Below, piece after piece: positions 35,018 through 44,018 of a stretch of 64,000 nucleotides of DNA (position 1 is the first letter of the stretch; the number at the start of each line of letters is the position of its first letter). The translations under genes were made by a program, and so were the position numbers. The stretch lies in the NCBI RefSeq assembly GCF_019511605.1, contig NZ_JAEUAV010000012.1:62001-126000 (forward strand), written 5' to 3'. The notes below the pieces were generated by a model. That model did no database searches and had not been told where the DNA came from. It saw only the letters and a list, made by a program, of their open reading frames with translations. The stretch is from Paraburkholderia phenoliruptrix (GTDB lineage: Bacteria > Pseudomonadota > Gammaproteobacteria > Burkholderiales > Burkholderiaceae).

Positions 35018-36304
35018 ATGCGCAAAATGCGTTGGGTGGTGATTTTTCTGAGCTTTCTCGCGATCGCGGTGAACTACATCGATCGCGCGAACCTCGCCGT
35101 CGCGGCGCCGGAAATCGAAAAGGCGCTGGGCATCGGACCGGCGCAGATGGGTTTCATTCTGAGCGGCTTTTTCTGGACCTACGCGTTGATGCAAATGCCG
35201 TTCGGCTGGTTCGTCGATCGCGTTGGCGCACGTATCGCGTTGCCGCTCGCCGTTGGCTGGTGGTCTGTGTTCACCGCGCTGACCGCGGCAACCAGCAGCG
35301 TTGCGGGCATGTTCGGCTGCCGCTTGCTGCTCGGCGTCGGCGAGGCGGGCGCGTATCCGTCGTGCGCGAAGCTCGTGAGCCAGTGGTTCCCCGTGAAGGA
35401 GCGCGCGCTTGCGACCAGCATCTTCGACAGCGGCTCGCGGGTCGGCTCCGCGCTGTCCATTCCGGTCGTCGCGCTGATCATCAGTTCGGTCGGCTGGAAA
35501 GCAGCGTTCATCATCACCGGTGCACTTGGCGCAGTGTGGATTCTCGGCTGGTTCGTGATCTACCGGAACCCCGCGCCGCTCGATGAAGGCAGCGCGAATG
35601 CTGCCGCCAGCGCGCCCGCCGTCGCAAGACAGCGCGAGCGCGTCACGTGGGGCTCGCTGTTTCGCCACCGCACGCTGTGGGGAATGATGCTCGGCTTCTT
35701 TTGCCTGAATTTCGTCATCTATTTCTTCATTACGTGGTTTCCGAGCTACCTCGTGCAAACGCGCGGCTTCTCGCTGAAATCGCTCGGCACGCTGGGGATG
35801 ATTCCGGCGCTGATCTCCATTCCGGGCGGCTGGCTCGGCGGCTACGTGTCCGATGCGCTGTTCCGGAGCGGCTGGAGCCTGACCGCTGCGCGCAAGACCT
35901 GCATGGTCGGCGGCATGCTGTTGTCGTCGGTCATCACGCTGTCGGCATTCACGGCGAATGTCTATCTGATGCTCGCGTTCTTCGGCATCGCCTACGGCAG
36001 CCTCGCGTTCGCGGCGGCGAGCATCTGGTCGCTGCCGGGCGACGTCGCGCCGACGCCGGACCATGTCGCGTCGATCGGCGGCATTCAGAACTTTGCGTCG
36101 AACCTGGCCGGCATCGTGATCACGACGTTTACCGGCGTGATGGTCGCGATGACCAAGGGCTCGTTCACGATTCCGCTCGTCGTGGCCGGCGGCTTCTGCT
36201 TTCTCGGCGCGTTCAGCTATCTGGTGATCGTGGGCCGCATCGAACCGCTGTCCGTTGGTTCGGATACCGAAGAAGCGTCGACGCGTGTGCGCTCGGCGAT
36301 CTGA
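35018..36304 (+). CDS. MFS sugar-acid transporter (GudP/GarP/DgoT-like)
   Basis: 428 aa. The ATG at 35018 is chosen over the GTG just before it because GGAGGAG is then seven bases away. Twelve membrane helices, with NYIDRANLAVAAPEI, GWFVDRVGAR and GVGEAGAYPSCAKLVSQWFP, the phthalate-permease/ACS pattern shared by glucarate, galactarate and galactonate importers. It heads an operon with an altronate/galactarate-type dehydratase 45 bases on, which supports a hexarate or hexonate substrate. Confidence 0.9.
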   Translation: MRKMRWVVIFLSFLAIAVNYIDRANLAVAAPEIEKALGIGPAQMGFILSGFFWTYALMQMPFGWFVDRVGARIALPLAVGWWSVFTALTAATSSVAGMFGCRLLLGVGEAGAYPSCAKLVSQWFPVKERALATSIFDSGSRVGSALSIPVVALIISSVGWKAAFIITGALGAVWILGWFVIYRNPAPLDEGSANAAASAPAVARQRERVTWGSLFRHRTLWGMMLGFFCLNFVIYFFITWFPSYLVQTRGFSLKSLGTLGMIPALISIPGGWLGGYVSDALFRSGWSLTAARKTCMVGGMLLSSVITLSAFTANVYLMLAFFGIAYGSLAFAAASIWSLPGDVAPTPDHVASIGGIQNFASNLAGIVITTFTGVMVAMTKGSFTIPLVVAGGFCFLGAFSYLVIVGRIEPLSVGSDTEEASTRVRSAI

Positions 36305-36349
36305 CGCAGTCGGAAGCCGCCCGCAATTTATTTCATTCGAGGCCCTCTT

Positions 36350-37897
36350 ATGTTGACTCAAGCTAGCAGCGCGCCCCAGGTGATCCGTCTGCATCCAAAC
36401 GACGACGTGATCATCGCGACCCGGCAGCTTCTGCCCGGCACGCGCATCGACGCGGAACAACTGGTCGTGACAGGGCTCGTTCCGCCCGGCCACAAGGTCG
36501 CCACGCGCGACATTGCGAAAGGCGCGCCGGTCAAGCGCTATAACCAGATCATCGGCGTTGCGCGCGAAGCGATCGCGCGCGGTCAGCATGTTCACGTGCA
36601 CAACCTGGGCATGTCCGAGTTCGCGCGCGATCATGAGTTCGGCGTCGACACGCATCCAACCGAGTACGTCGCCGAGCCCGCGCACTTCATGGGCATACGC
36701 CGCGACGACGGCCGCGTCGCGACCCGCAATTACATCGGCATCCTGACGAGCGTGAACTGTTCGGCCACGGTCGCACGCGCGATCGCCGATCATTTCAGAC
36801 GCGACGTGCGCCCGGAAGCGCTTGCCGCGTTTCCGAACGTGGACGGCGTCGTCGCGTTGACGCATGGACTCGGCTGCGGAATCGACATGCAGGGGGAGGG
36901 CATTGCCGTATTGCGCCGCACGTTGGCCGGCTACGCGGTGCATCCGAACTTCGCGTCGGTGCTGTTCGTCGGACTCGGCTGCGAGACCAACCAGATCGAC
37001 GGCGTGCTCGACGCGGCCGGCCCGGCGGGCAAAGCGGCGAAGCTGCGCAGCTTCACGATCCAGGACAGCGGCGGGACCCGCAAGACGATCGAGCGCGGCA
37101 TCGCAATGGTCAACGAAATGCTCGCCGACGCGAACCGCGTTGAACGCGTGCCCGTGCCGGCGTCGCTTCTGTGCGTCGGTCTGCAGTGCGGCGGCTCGGA
37201 CGGCTACTCGGGCATTTCCGCGAATCCCGCGCTCGGCGCCGCGGTTGACCGGCTGGTGCGGCACGGCGGTACCGCGATTCTTTCGGAGACACCCGAGGTC
37301 TACGGTGCCGAGCACCTGCTGACCCGCCGCGCCGTGAGCCAGGCGGTGGGCGAGAGGCTGCTCGCGCGGATTGCGTGGTGGCAGGATTACTGCACACGCA
37401 ACGGCGGGGCCTTGGACAACAACCCGTCGGCCGGCAACAAGGCAGGCGGCTTGACGACGATCCTCGAGAAATCGCTCGGGGCGGTCGCGAAGGGCGGCAC
37501 GACGAACCTCGTCGAAGTCTACGAGTATGCACAGCCTATCGGCGCAAAGGGCTTCGTGTTCATGGACTCGCCCGGCTACGACCCCGTGTCGGCAACGGGC
37601 CAGGTCGCCTCGGGCGCCAACCTGATCTGCTTCACGACCGGGCGAGGCTCCGCATACGGATGCGCGCCGTCGCCTTCGCTGAAGCTCGCGACGAACACCG
37701 CGCTGTGGGAGCGCCAGGAGGACGACATCGACATCAACTGCGGCGGCGTGGTCGACGGAAGCGCGAGCATCGACGAGCTGGGCGAAGCGATCTTCCAGAT
37801 GATGCTCGACTGCGCGTCCGGCACGCGCTCGAAGAGCGAACTGCATGGCTACGGGCAAAACGAGTTCGTGCCCTGGCAGGTTGGCGTGGTGACGTGA
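36350..37897 (+). CDS. UxaA/GarD-family dehydratase (altronate/galactarate type)
   Basis: 515 aa, near the size of galactarate dehydratase. The N-terminal SAF domain (VIRLHPNDDVIIATRQLLPG) is followed by the main domain with GIRRDDGRVATRNYIGILTSVNCSATVARAI, THGLGCG and LGCETNQ, then GLQCGGSDGYSGISANPALG; the conserved cysteines suit a metal site. Members dehydrate galactarate, altronate or sulfolactate. The neighbouring MFS transporter and FadR-type regulator fit sugar diacids best. GAGG lies upstream of the ATG. Which acid is used is not settled. Confidence 0.88.
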   Translation: MLTQASSAPQVIRLHPNDDVIIATRQLLPGTRIDAEQLVVTGLVPPGHKVATRDIAKGAPVKRYNQIIGVAREAIARGQHVHVHNLGMSEFARDHEFGVDTHPTEYVAEPAHFMGIRRDDGRVATRNYIGILTSVNCSATVARAIADHFRRDVRPEALAAFPNVDGVVALTHGLGCGIDMQGEGIAVLRRTLAGYAVHPNFASVLFVGLGCETNQIDGVLDAAGPAGKAAKLRSFTIQDSGGTRKTIERGIAMVNEMLADANRVERVPVPASLLCVGLQCGGSDGYSGISANPALGAAVDRLVRHGGTAILSETPEVYGAEHLLTRRAVSQAVGERLLARIAWWQDYCTRNGGALDNNPSAGNKAGGLTTILEKSLGAVAKGGTTNLVEVYEYAQPIGAKGFVFMDSPGYDPVSATGQVASGANLICFTTGRGSAYGCAPSPSLKLATNTALWERQEDDIDINCGGVVDGSASIDELGEAIFQMMLDCASGTRSKSELHGYGQNEFVPWQVGVVT

Positions 37898-37955
37898 GCA
37901 CGTCGACCGTGAATCGCAGGCGCGCTGTACAGCGGAAAGGAACAGGAGAACCGTA

Positions 37956-39191
37956 TTGAAACGCCGTCTTTATTCAGGCCGCGACGTGAACCGCGCGCAC
38001 AGCATCGACGATCTGCGCGAGATGGCGCGCAGGCGGCTACCCAACTTCTGTTTCGAATACATCGAAGGCGGCGCCGAGGACGAGACAACGCTGCGCCGCA
38101 ACCGCAACGTGTTCGACGAAATCGCATTCTTGCCGCGCACGCTCGTCAATGTCGAACATCGCAGCCAGAGCAGGACACTGTTCGGTCAACGCGTGGCGTC
38201 GCCGTTCATGATCGGCCCGACCGGCTACAGCGGACTGATGTATCGCGAGGGCGACGTGCAGCTTGCGAGCGCGGCTGCGGCGGCCGGCATTCCGTTCGTG
38301 CTGAGCAATGCGTCGACGATCGCGCTTGAAGATGTCGTGCAACGCGCGGGCGGCCGCGTGTGGATGCAGGTCTACATGTATCGCACGCGAGAGTTCGTCG
38401 CGAAGCTTGCACAACGCTCGCTGGCGGCCGGCATCGAAGCGCTGGTCGTGACGACGGACAGCGCGGTGTTCGGCAAACGCGAATGGGATCTGCGCAACTA
38501 CATCAAGCCGTTGATGCTCGACTGGCGCAACAGATTCGACGTGCTGGGCCATCCGCGCTGGATGAGCAACGTGCTCTGGCCAAGCGGCATGCCGCGCTTC
38601 GCGAATCTCGGCGATCTGTTGCCGCCGGGGCAGACCAGCGTGAAGGGCGCGACCATCACGCTGGGTCAGCAGCTCGATCCGTCGCTCTCGTGGGACGACA
38701 TCCGCTGGCTGCGCGATCTGTGGCCAAAGCGCCTCGTCGTGAAGGGCGTGTTGGGTGCGCCCGATGCGCTGCGGGCGGTCGAGGCCGGCGTCGACGGGAT
38801 CGTGCTGTCGAATCACGGTGGACGGCAACTCGACGGCGCGGTGTCCGCAATGGACGTACTCCCGGAAGTCGTCGATCAGGTGCGCGGCCGACTCGCCGTG
38901 ATGCTCGACGGCGGATTCCGCCGCGGCTCCGACATTCTGAAAGCGGTGGCGCTCGGCGCCGATGCGGTGCTGCTCGGCCGGGCGACGACCTATGGCCTGA
39001 GCGCGGGCGGCCAGCGAGGCGCCGCGCGCGCGATCCAGATATTGCAGACGGAAGTGGATCGCGGGCTGGGTCTGCTCGGGTGCAGCGACATTGCCGCGCT
39101 CGACCGCAGCTATCTGCGCTGGCACGCGCTGAGCGCCGCGCCAGCGCTCGTGTACGCTGGCAGCGCGCACGATGCGGTGACCGCCGCGTGA
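37956..39191 (+). CDS. FMN-dependent alpha-hydroxyacid dehydrogenase (LldD/mandelate type)
   Basis: 411 aa from a TTG with AGGAGA upstream. The (beta/alpha)8 FMN fold begins SIDDLREMARRRLPNFCFEYIEGGAEDE. Later come GPTGYSG, MQVYMYRTREF, and VLSNHGGRQLDG with the catalytic His287, then MLDGGFRRGSDILKA and LGRATTYG that hold the flavin phosphate. It oxidises an L-2-hydroxy acid to a keto acid, usually feeding quinones. As last gene of the sugar-acid operon it could act on a hydroxy-acid cleavage product. The exact substrate is unknown. Confidence 0.9.
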   Translation: MKRRLYSGRDVNRAHSIDDLREMARRRLPNFCFEYIEGGAEDETTLRRNRNVFDEIAFLPRTLVNVEHRSQSRTLFGQRVASPFMIGPTGYSGLMYREGDVQLASAAAAAGIPFVLSNASTIALEDVVQRAGGRVWMQVYMYRTREFVAKLAQRSLAAGIEALVVTTDSAVFGKREWDLRNYIKPLMLDWRNRFDVLGHPRWMSNVLWPSGMPRFANLGDLLPPGQTSVKGATITLGQQLDPSLSWDDIRWLRDLWPKRLVVKGVLGAPDALRAVEAGVDGIVLSNHGGRQLDGAVSAMDVLPEVVDQVRGRLAVMLDGGFRRGSDILKAVALGADAVLLGRATTYGLSAGGQRGAARAIQILQTEVDRGLGLLGCSDIAALDRSYLRWHALSAAPALVYAGSAHDAVTAA

Positions 39192-39260
39192 CGACGAGCA
39201 CATGGCAAGCTGGCGGCGAAAAGACGCTGCCTGCTTGCCTGAATACGTGTCGCGCGCCCT

Positions 39261-39278
39261 TTCGTTACCGGTAACGAA
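39261..39278. promoter_or_regulatory. LacI-family operator 4 (TTCGTTACCGGTAACGAA)
   Basis: Perfect 18-bp palindrome, six bases upstream of the -35 of the predicted ABC-operon promoter. Its core (GTTACCGGTAAC) is that of the three sites near the LacI gene. Confidence 0.75.
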
Positions 39279-39284
39279 TCCGAA

Positions 39285-39313
39285 TTGCACACGCCAGCCC
39301 CAGTCGTTATACT
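39285..39313 (+). promoter_or_regulatory. Sigma-70 promoter of the sugar ABC operon
   Basis: TTGCAC and TATACT are separated by 17 bases. The predicted start near 39320 leaves a leader of about 120 bases before the binding-protein gene. Confidence 0.7.
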
Positions 39314-39440
39314 GGCTCCGCGATCGGTGGCCTGACCAAAACCGATTGGCCTGACCGCAGCACGAATCAACGCAGACTGGCAAACGGCGCGTTGTCGATC
39401 AAGTCACGGCGCGCGAATAAAAACGAAAGGAGATGACAGG

Positions 39441-40475
39441 ATGTTCCGTAAAGGAATGAAGGTCAGGGCCGCGGTCGCGCTCGCCGCGTGCATGGCGGGC
39501 AGCGCGGCGCACGCGCAGGTCGCAACCGGCGACACGTCGCAAAAGAAGATCGCGTTGTCGAACAGTTTTGCCGGCAATGCCTGGCGGCAGTCGATGCTCA
39601 AGAGCTGGAACGCGGTGGCGCAACAGGCGGTGAGCGACAAGAAGATAGCCGCCGCGCCCGCGTTCACCACCGCGGAAAACCAGGTTACCGAACAGGCGCA
39701 GCAGGTGCAGAACCTGATCCTGCAAGGCTATAACGCGATCGTGATCGACGCCGTATCGCCCACCGCGCTCAACGGTACGATCAAGAAGGCATGTGCGGCG
39801 GGCATTGTCGTCGTGTCGTTCGACGGTGTCGTCGACGAACCGTGCGCGTATCGCGTGAACTTCGACTTCAAGGGCTGGGCCGAGCAGGGCGTCGATTATC
39901 TGGCGACCCGGTTGAACGGCAAAGGCAACATTCTCGAAGTGCGCGGCGTGGCCGGCATTTCTGTCGACAACCTGATGCATGAAGGCGTGCTCGAGGGGCT
40001 GAAGAAACATCCGGGCCTGAAGCTCGTCGGGTCGGTGAACGGCGACTGGACGCAGTCGGTCGCGCAAAAGGCCGTCGCCGGCATTCTTCCGACGCTGCCG
40101 CAAGTCGACGGCGTCGCGACCGAAGGCGAGATGTCGTTTGGCATCGCGCAGGCGTTCAAGGCGGCCAATCGTCCCACGCCGCCCATGATCATCGGCAGCA
40201 CCTATCCGGAACTCGAATGGTGGAGTGAGCAGGCCAAAACCGGCTATCAGTCGCGCTCGCTGTCGAACCCGCCGGGCGCGGTCTCGTTCGCGTTCTGGGT
40301 CGCGCAGCAGGTGCTCGCGGGCAAGCATATCCCGAAGGACGTGACCATCAACGTGCCGCTGCTGGCGATCTCGCAGCAGGAGTTGCCGGCGAAGCTCGCC
40401 GCAACGCCTAAGGGCGGACTTGCCGACGTCACCTACACGTTGCCGCAGACCGTGGCCTTGCTCGACAAAAAGTAA
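39441..40475 (+). CDS. Sugar ABC transporter substrate-binding protein (copy 1)
   Basis: 344 aa with AAGGAG upstream of the ATG. A signal peptide is cleaved near AAHAQ. The mature protein is a type I periplasmic sugar-binding fold: KIALSNSFAGNAWRQ, QGYNAIVIDAVSPTALNG, VVVSFDG and a C-terminal PQTVALLDKK. It binds a sugar or sugar acid and delivers it to the permease. It shares long segments with the protein at 44968 (QVATGDTS, AGN-WRQ, MLKSW, VDAVSPTALNG), so the two are paralogues. First gene of the operon after LacI operator 4. Confidence 0.92.
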   Translation: MFRKGMKVRAAVALAACMAGSAAHAQVATGDTSQKKIALSNSFAGNAWRQSMLKSWNAVAQQAVSDKKIAAAPAFTTAENQVTEQAQQVQNLILQGYNAIVIDAVSPTALNGTIKKACAAGIVVVSFDGVVDEPCAYRVNFDFKGWAEQGVDYLATRLNGKGNILEVRGVAGISVDNLMHEGVLEGLKKHPGLKLVGSVNGDWTQSVAQKAVAGILPTLPQVDGVATEGEMSFGIAQAFKAANRPTPPMIIGSTYPELEWWSEQAKTGYQSRSLSNPPGAVSFAFWVAQQVLAGKHIPKDVTINVPLLAISQQELPAKLAATPKGGLADVTYTLPQTVALLDKK

Positions 40476-40500
40476 GCACGCGCAGGCCCGGTCCTGCGCG

Positions 40501-40530
40501 ATCGGGCGCAATCGGGCGCGATCGGGCGCG
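40501..40530 (+). repeat. Three 10-bp tandem repeats (ATCGGGCGCG type)
   Basis: ATCGGGCGCA, ATCGGGCGCG and ATCGGGCGCG lie head to tail between the binding-protein stop and the ATPase start. Short slippage-type repeat of no known role. Confidence 0.85.
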
Positions 40531-40559
40531 TGTACGACGCCACGCATGGAGGCATGTGA

Positions 40560-42041
40560 ATGGGCGCAACATCAAGCAGCGGCCAGCCGGACGCATTGAT
40601 TCGCTTTGAAGGCATCGGCAAGACGTTCGGCCGGGTACGTGCGCTGACCGACGTCGACTTCGCGTTCATGCGCGGAGAATGCGTCGGCATTGCAGGACAC
40701 AACGGCGCGGGCAAATCGACGCTGATGGCGGTGCTGGCGGGCGTGTATGCGCCGACGCAGGGCCGCATTGCCGTGGACGGACAAGCGGCGCCGCATTACG
40801 ACGCGAACGCCGCGCGCGATGCGGGCGTGCGGTGCGTGTTCCAGGAGTTGTCGCTGTGCGCGAACCTGACGGTCGCCGAAAACATGGCGGTCGTGCATCC
40901 GCAATTGCGCGGGCGCGGCTGGCGCCGCAAGGCAACCGCGCTGATGCGCGAGAAGCTGGAAGAAATCTTTCCCGGCAATGGACTCAAGGGCAACGAACTG
41001 GTTTCCGATCTGACGCTCACGCAACAGCAGATGGTGGAAATCGCGCGCGGCTTTACCGTGACCGATGCGCCGGTGCGCCTCGTGATTCTCGACGAGCCCA
41101 CTTCGTCGCTCGACGCGCATACAGCCGAGCAACTGCTCGCATTCGTGCGGCGCGCGGCGCAATCCGGAATCACATGCGTGCTGATCACACACATGCTGGG
41201 TGAAATAGAGCGCGTCGCGGATCGCGTGGTCGTCATGCGCGACGGCGCAATTGTCGGCGTGCTGCCGCGCGAGGCGGCGAGTCGCTCGGCGATCATCCAG
41301 GCAATGGGTCAGCAGCTCGAAGCTGAGAAGACGCCTTCTGCCGCGCGCGTGCGCGACGCAAGCGGTGACGAGCGCGCTTTTCGCTGGCATGTGGGCCCGC
41401 ATAAGCGGACTTTGGTCGAAGCGTCGCGTGGCGAGATTGTCGGCTTTGCAGGGCTCGCAGGCCAGGGTCAAACGGAAGCATTGCTGTCGATCTACGAGGC
41501 CGCCACGCGGCACGGAGCAGGGCGCACGAAGGTCGCTTTCGTCGCCGGCGACCGTGGCCGCGACGGCGTGTTTCCGGTCTGGTCTATCGCGCAGAACCTC
41601 GACGTGCGCTGGCTGTTCGGCGGAGCGAAGTCGCGGCGCGGCCTCGTCGATCGCTCGGCCGCGCGCGCGCTCGTCGAAGCATGGCGCGCGAAGATCGGCA
41701 TACGCGGCGCCCCGATGAGCGCGGGCATTCTGTCGCTGTCCGGCGGCAATCAGCAGAAAGTGCTGTTCGCACGCGCGCTCGCGTCGGACGCAGCGCTGAT
41801 CCTGATGGACGATCCCACGCGCGGCGTGGATGTCGGCACGAAGCGCGACATCTACCAGCTCGTGCACGACGAAGCGCAAAAGGGCCGCACTTTCATCTGG
41901 TATACGACAGAAAACGAAGAACTGTCACATTGCGACCGCACCTATGTATTCCGCTCGGCCGCCGTTACGCGCGTGCTCAAGGCCGACGAATGCACCGAAG
42001 AAGCACTGCTTGCAGCAAGCTTCGAGGAGCAGGCCGCATGA
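40560..42041 (+). CDS. Sugar ABC transporter ATPase (two nucleotide-binding domains)
   Basis: 493 aa, GGAGG upstream. Domain 1 has Walker A GHNGAGKS (about residues 46-53), a signature-type LTLTQQQMVEIAR and Walker B RLVILDEPTSSLD. Domain 2 has the degenerate Walker A region FAGLAGQGQTEAL usual in this family, the signature LSGGNQQKVLFARAL and Walker B LILMDDPTRGVD. This is the RbsA/XylG/MglA layout that powers sugar import. Its stop overlaps the start of permease 1 by ATGA, and the operon order is binding protein, ATPase, permease, permease. Confidence 0.95.
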   Translation: MGATSSSGQPDALIRFEGIGKTFGRVRALTDVDFAFMRGECVGIAGHNGAGKSTLMAVLAGVYAPTQGRIAVDGQAAPHYDANAARDAGVRCVFQELSLCANLTVAENMAVVHPQLRGRGWRRKATALMREKLEEIFPGNGLKGNELVSDLTLTQQQMVEIARGFTVTDAPVRLVILDEPTSSLDAHTAEQLLAFVRRAAQSGITCVLITHMLGEIERVADRVVVMRDGAIVGVLPREAASRSAIIQAMGQQLEAEKTPSAARVRDASGDERAFRWHVGPHKRTLVEASRGEIVGFAGLAGQGQTEALLSIYEAATRHGAGRTKVAFVAGDRGRDGVFPVWSIAQNLDVRWLFGGAKSRRGLVDRSAARALVEAWRAKIGIRGAPMSAGILSLSGGNQQKVLFARALASDAALILMDDPTRGVDVGTKRDIYQLVHDEAQKGRTFIWYTTENEELSHCDRTYVFRSAAVTRVLKADECTEEALLAASFEEQAA

Positions 42042-42988
42042 CGCCCGCGCGCTCGTCCATCCAGAGCGTGCAGGCTCGCCTGCGCGCGTTGCTTCCCGCC
42101 ATCTCGCTGATCGCGGTGCTCGTGCCGATTCTCATCATGCAGCCCGCGGTGATGAGCTATTTCGGCTCGAGTCTGCTGCTCAACCTGGCGGTGCCCATCG
42201 TGCTTGCGACGCTCGCGCAGCTCGCAATCATCACCGTGAACGACCTCGACCTGTCGATCGGTTCCTTCGTCAGTCTGGTGGCGTGCATCGGCGCGACGCT
42301 GCTCGTCAGGCAGCCGTGGCTCGGCGTGCTCGCGCTGATCGGCTGCGTGCTCGCCTATGCGGCAGTCGGCGCGCTGATCGAGCTGCGGCAGATTCCGTCG
42401 ATTGTCGTCACGCTCGGTCTGTCCTTCGTATGGAGCGGACTTGCGATCGTGCTGCTGCCTTCGCCCGGCGGCACGAGTCCCGGCTGGCTCGGCACGGCAA
42501 TGAACTATCAGACGCCGCTCGTCGCGGCGCCGATCGTGTGGTCGGTGCTGGTCGCGATCGTCGGGCACGTGCTGCTGATGCGCACCTCGGCCGGCGTGCG
42601 GATACGCGGCGCGGGCGGCAATCCGCGCGCGATGCGCCGCTTCGGCTGGTCGCTGGTGCGCAGCAAGGCGACACTGTATGGCATCGCGGGCATTTTCGGC
42701 GTGCTGTCGGGTCTGTCGCTGCTCGGCCTCACGACTTCTGCCGACGCGAATCTCGCGCTGCGCTACACGCTGCTGTCCATCGCGGCGGTGATATTGGGCG
42801 GCGGCGAATTCATCGGCGGGCGCGTGTCGGTGATCGGCGCCGTGCTCGGTGCCATTACGCTGACGCTCGCGGCGTCGTTCCTCGCCTTCCTCAATATCCC
42901 GGCGGACTGGCAGGTCGGCATGCAGGGCGCGATTCTGGTCGTCGTGCTGTCGCTGCGTGTGCTGTTGCAACGCGGGGAGCGCCAATGA
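42038..42988 (+). CDS. Sugar ABC transporter permease 1
   Basis: 316 aa with eight to ten hydrophobic segments. The RbsC/AraH-type marker NDLDLSIGSFVSLVACIGA is near residue 68 and VILGGGEFIGGRVSVIGAVLGA near 250. It overlaps the ATPase stop and its own stop overlaps permease 2, both by ATGA, so the three are translated in step. It forms half of the inner-membrane channel. Confidence 0.93.
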   Translation: MTPARSSIQSVQARLRALLPAISLIAVLVPILIMQPAVMSYFGSSLLLNLAVPIVLATLAQLAIITVNDLDLSIGSFVSLVACIGATLLVRQPWLGVLALIGCVLAYAAVGALIELRQIPSIVVTLGLSFVWSGLAIVLLPSPGGTSPGWLGTAMNYQTPLVAAPIVWSVLVAIVGHVLLMRTSAGVRIRGAGGNPRAMRRFGWSLVRSKATLYGIAGIFGVLSGLSLLGLTTSADANLALRYTLLSIAAVILGGGEFIGGRVSVIGAVLGAITLTLAASFLAFLNIPADWQVGMQGAILVVVLSLRVLLQRGERQ

Positions 42989-43971
42989 AATCGCAAACTT
43001 CCGGTAGGGCAATGGGTGCAGACGCAACCATGTGGTCGCGCTTGCGCAGCGTGCAGGCGCCGTGGGCGTGGTCGTTCGTCGGCGCGGTGCTGGTGTGGTT
43101 CGGCATTGTCGGTGTGTTCGGCTTCGGCATTGCCAGCAATGTCGCACAGACGGCGCTCACCTATGGCGTGTTCATGGTGCTCGTCGGGCTTGGGCAGATG
43201 CTCGTGATTACGTCGGGCGTTGGCAACATCGACCTGTCGGTGCCGTCGACCATCGCGCTTGCAGGCGTGATCGGCATGCACGTAATGGGCGGAGCGAACG
43301 GGCGGATCGTGCTGGGCGTCGCCGCCGCGCTTGGCGTCGGTATCGCGGTGGGCCTCGCGAACTACATGCTGATCAGACTGCTGCGCATTCCGCCGATCAT
43401 CGCGACGCTGTCCTCCAGTTTCATCATTCAGTCGATCGCTATCACGCAAGGGCGGCAGCTTCCACCACCGCCGCCCGCGCTCGGCGCCTTCGCGACCAGC
43501 CGGTTTCTGAACGTGCCGTATATCGCGCTTCTTGCATTCGCGCTGTCGGCCGCGCTGGCTGTGTTGCTGCATCGGGCGGTGTACGGCCGCAAGCTGTCGG
43601 CGATCGGACAGAACGCGCGGGCGGCGTGGCTCGCGGGCGTCGACGTGCATCGCACGCGCTGCGTCGCGTACCTGCTGTGCTCGATGATCGCCGCGCTCAC
43701 CGCACTTCTGCTCGCGGCGACCTCGGGCGGCGCCTCGCTCGATATGGGCGTGGAGTACATGCTGATTTCGATTGCCGTGGTGGTGATCGGCGGCACGCTG
43801 GTCGCCGGCGGCAAGGCGACGATTGTCGGCGTGTGGGGCGCGTCGATGTTTCTGTTTCTCACGAACGCCGCGCTCAACGCGCTCGGCGCCGATGCAGGCG
43901 TGCGCTCTATCGTCTATGGCGTGCTCATTATCGCGGTGACGGTTGCGGCCGGTGGCAAGACCGTGCGGTGA
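42985..43971 (+). CDS. Sugar ABC transporter permease 2
   Basis: 328 aa; the start ATG overlaps the stop of permease 1. Markers GVGNIDLSVPSTIALAGVIG near residue 77 and VVVIGGTLVAGGKATIVGVWGA near 268 show the BPD_transp_2 family. Because it differs from permease 1, the channel is probably a heterodimer, unlike ribose permease, which is a homodimer. The SMP-30 lactonase gene follows 47 bases on. Confidence 0.93.
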   Translation: MKSQTSGRAMGADATMWSRLRSVQAPWAWSFVGAVLVWFGIVGVFGFGIASNVAQTALTYGVFMVLVGLGQMLVITSGVGNIDLSVPSTIALAGVIGMHVMGGANGRIVLGVAAALGVGIAVGLANYMLIRLLRIPPIIATLSSSFIIQSIAITQGRQLPPPPPALGAFATSRFLNVPYIALLAFALSAALAVLLHRAVYGRKLSAIGQNARAAWLAGVDVHRTRCVAYLLCSMIAALTALLLAATSGGASLDMGVEYMLISIAVVVIGGTLVAGGKATIVGVWGASMFLFLTNAALNALGADAGVRSIVYGVLIIAVTVAAGGKTVR

Positions 43972-44018
43972 AGAAGTGCCGAGCGCAGTTCCGATTCACA
44001 TGAAGAACGAGAGGGGAC

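Noticed and set aside
34691..37858. Minus-strand open frame of 1055 codons opposite the MFS and UxaA-type genes
   Set aside because: Arg/His/Ala-rich composition without any domain, opposite to two clearly conserved proteins; a product of high GC codon bias.
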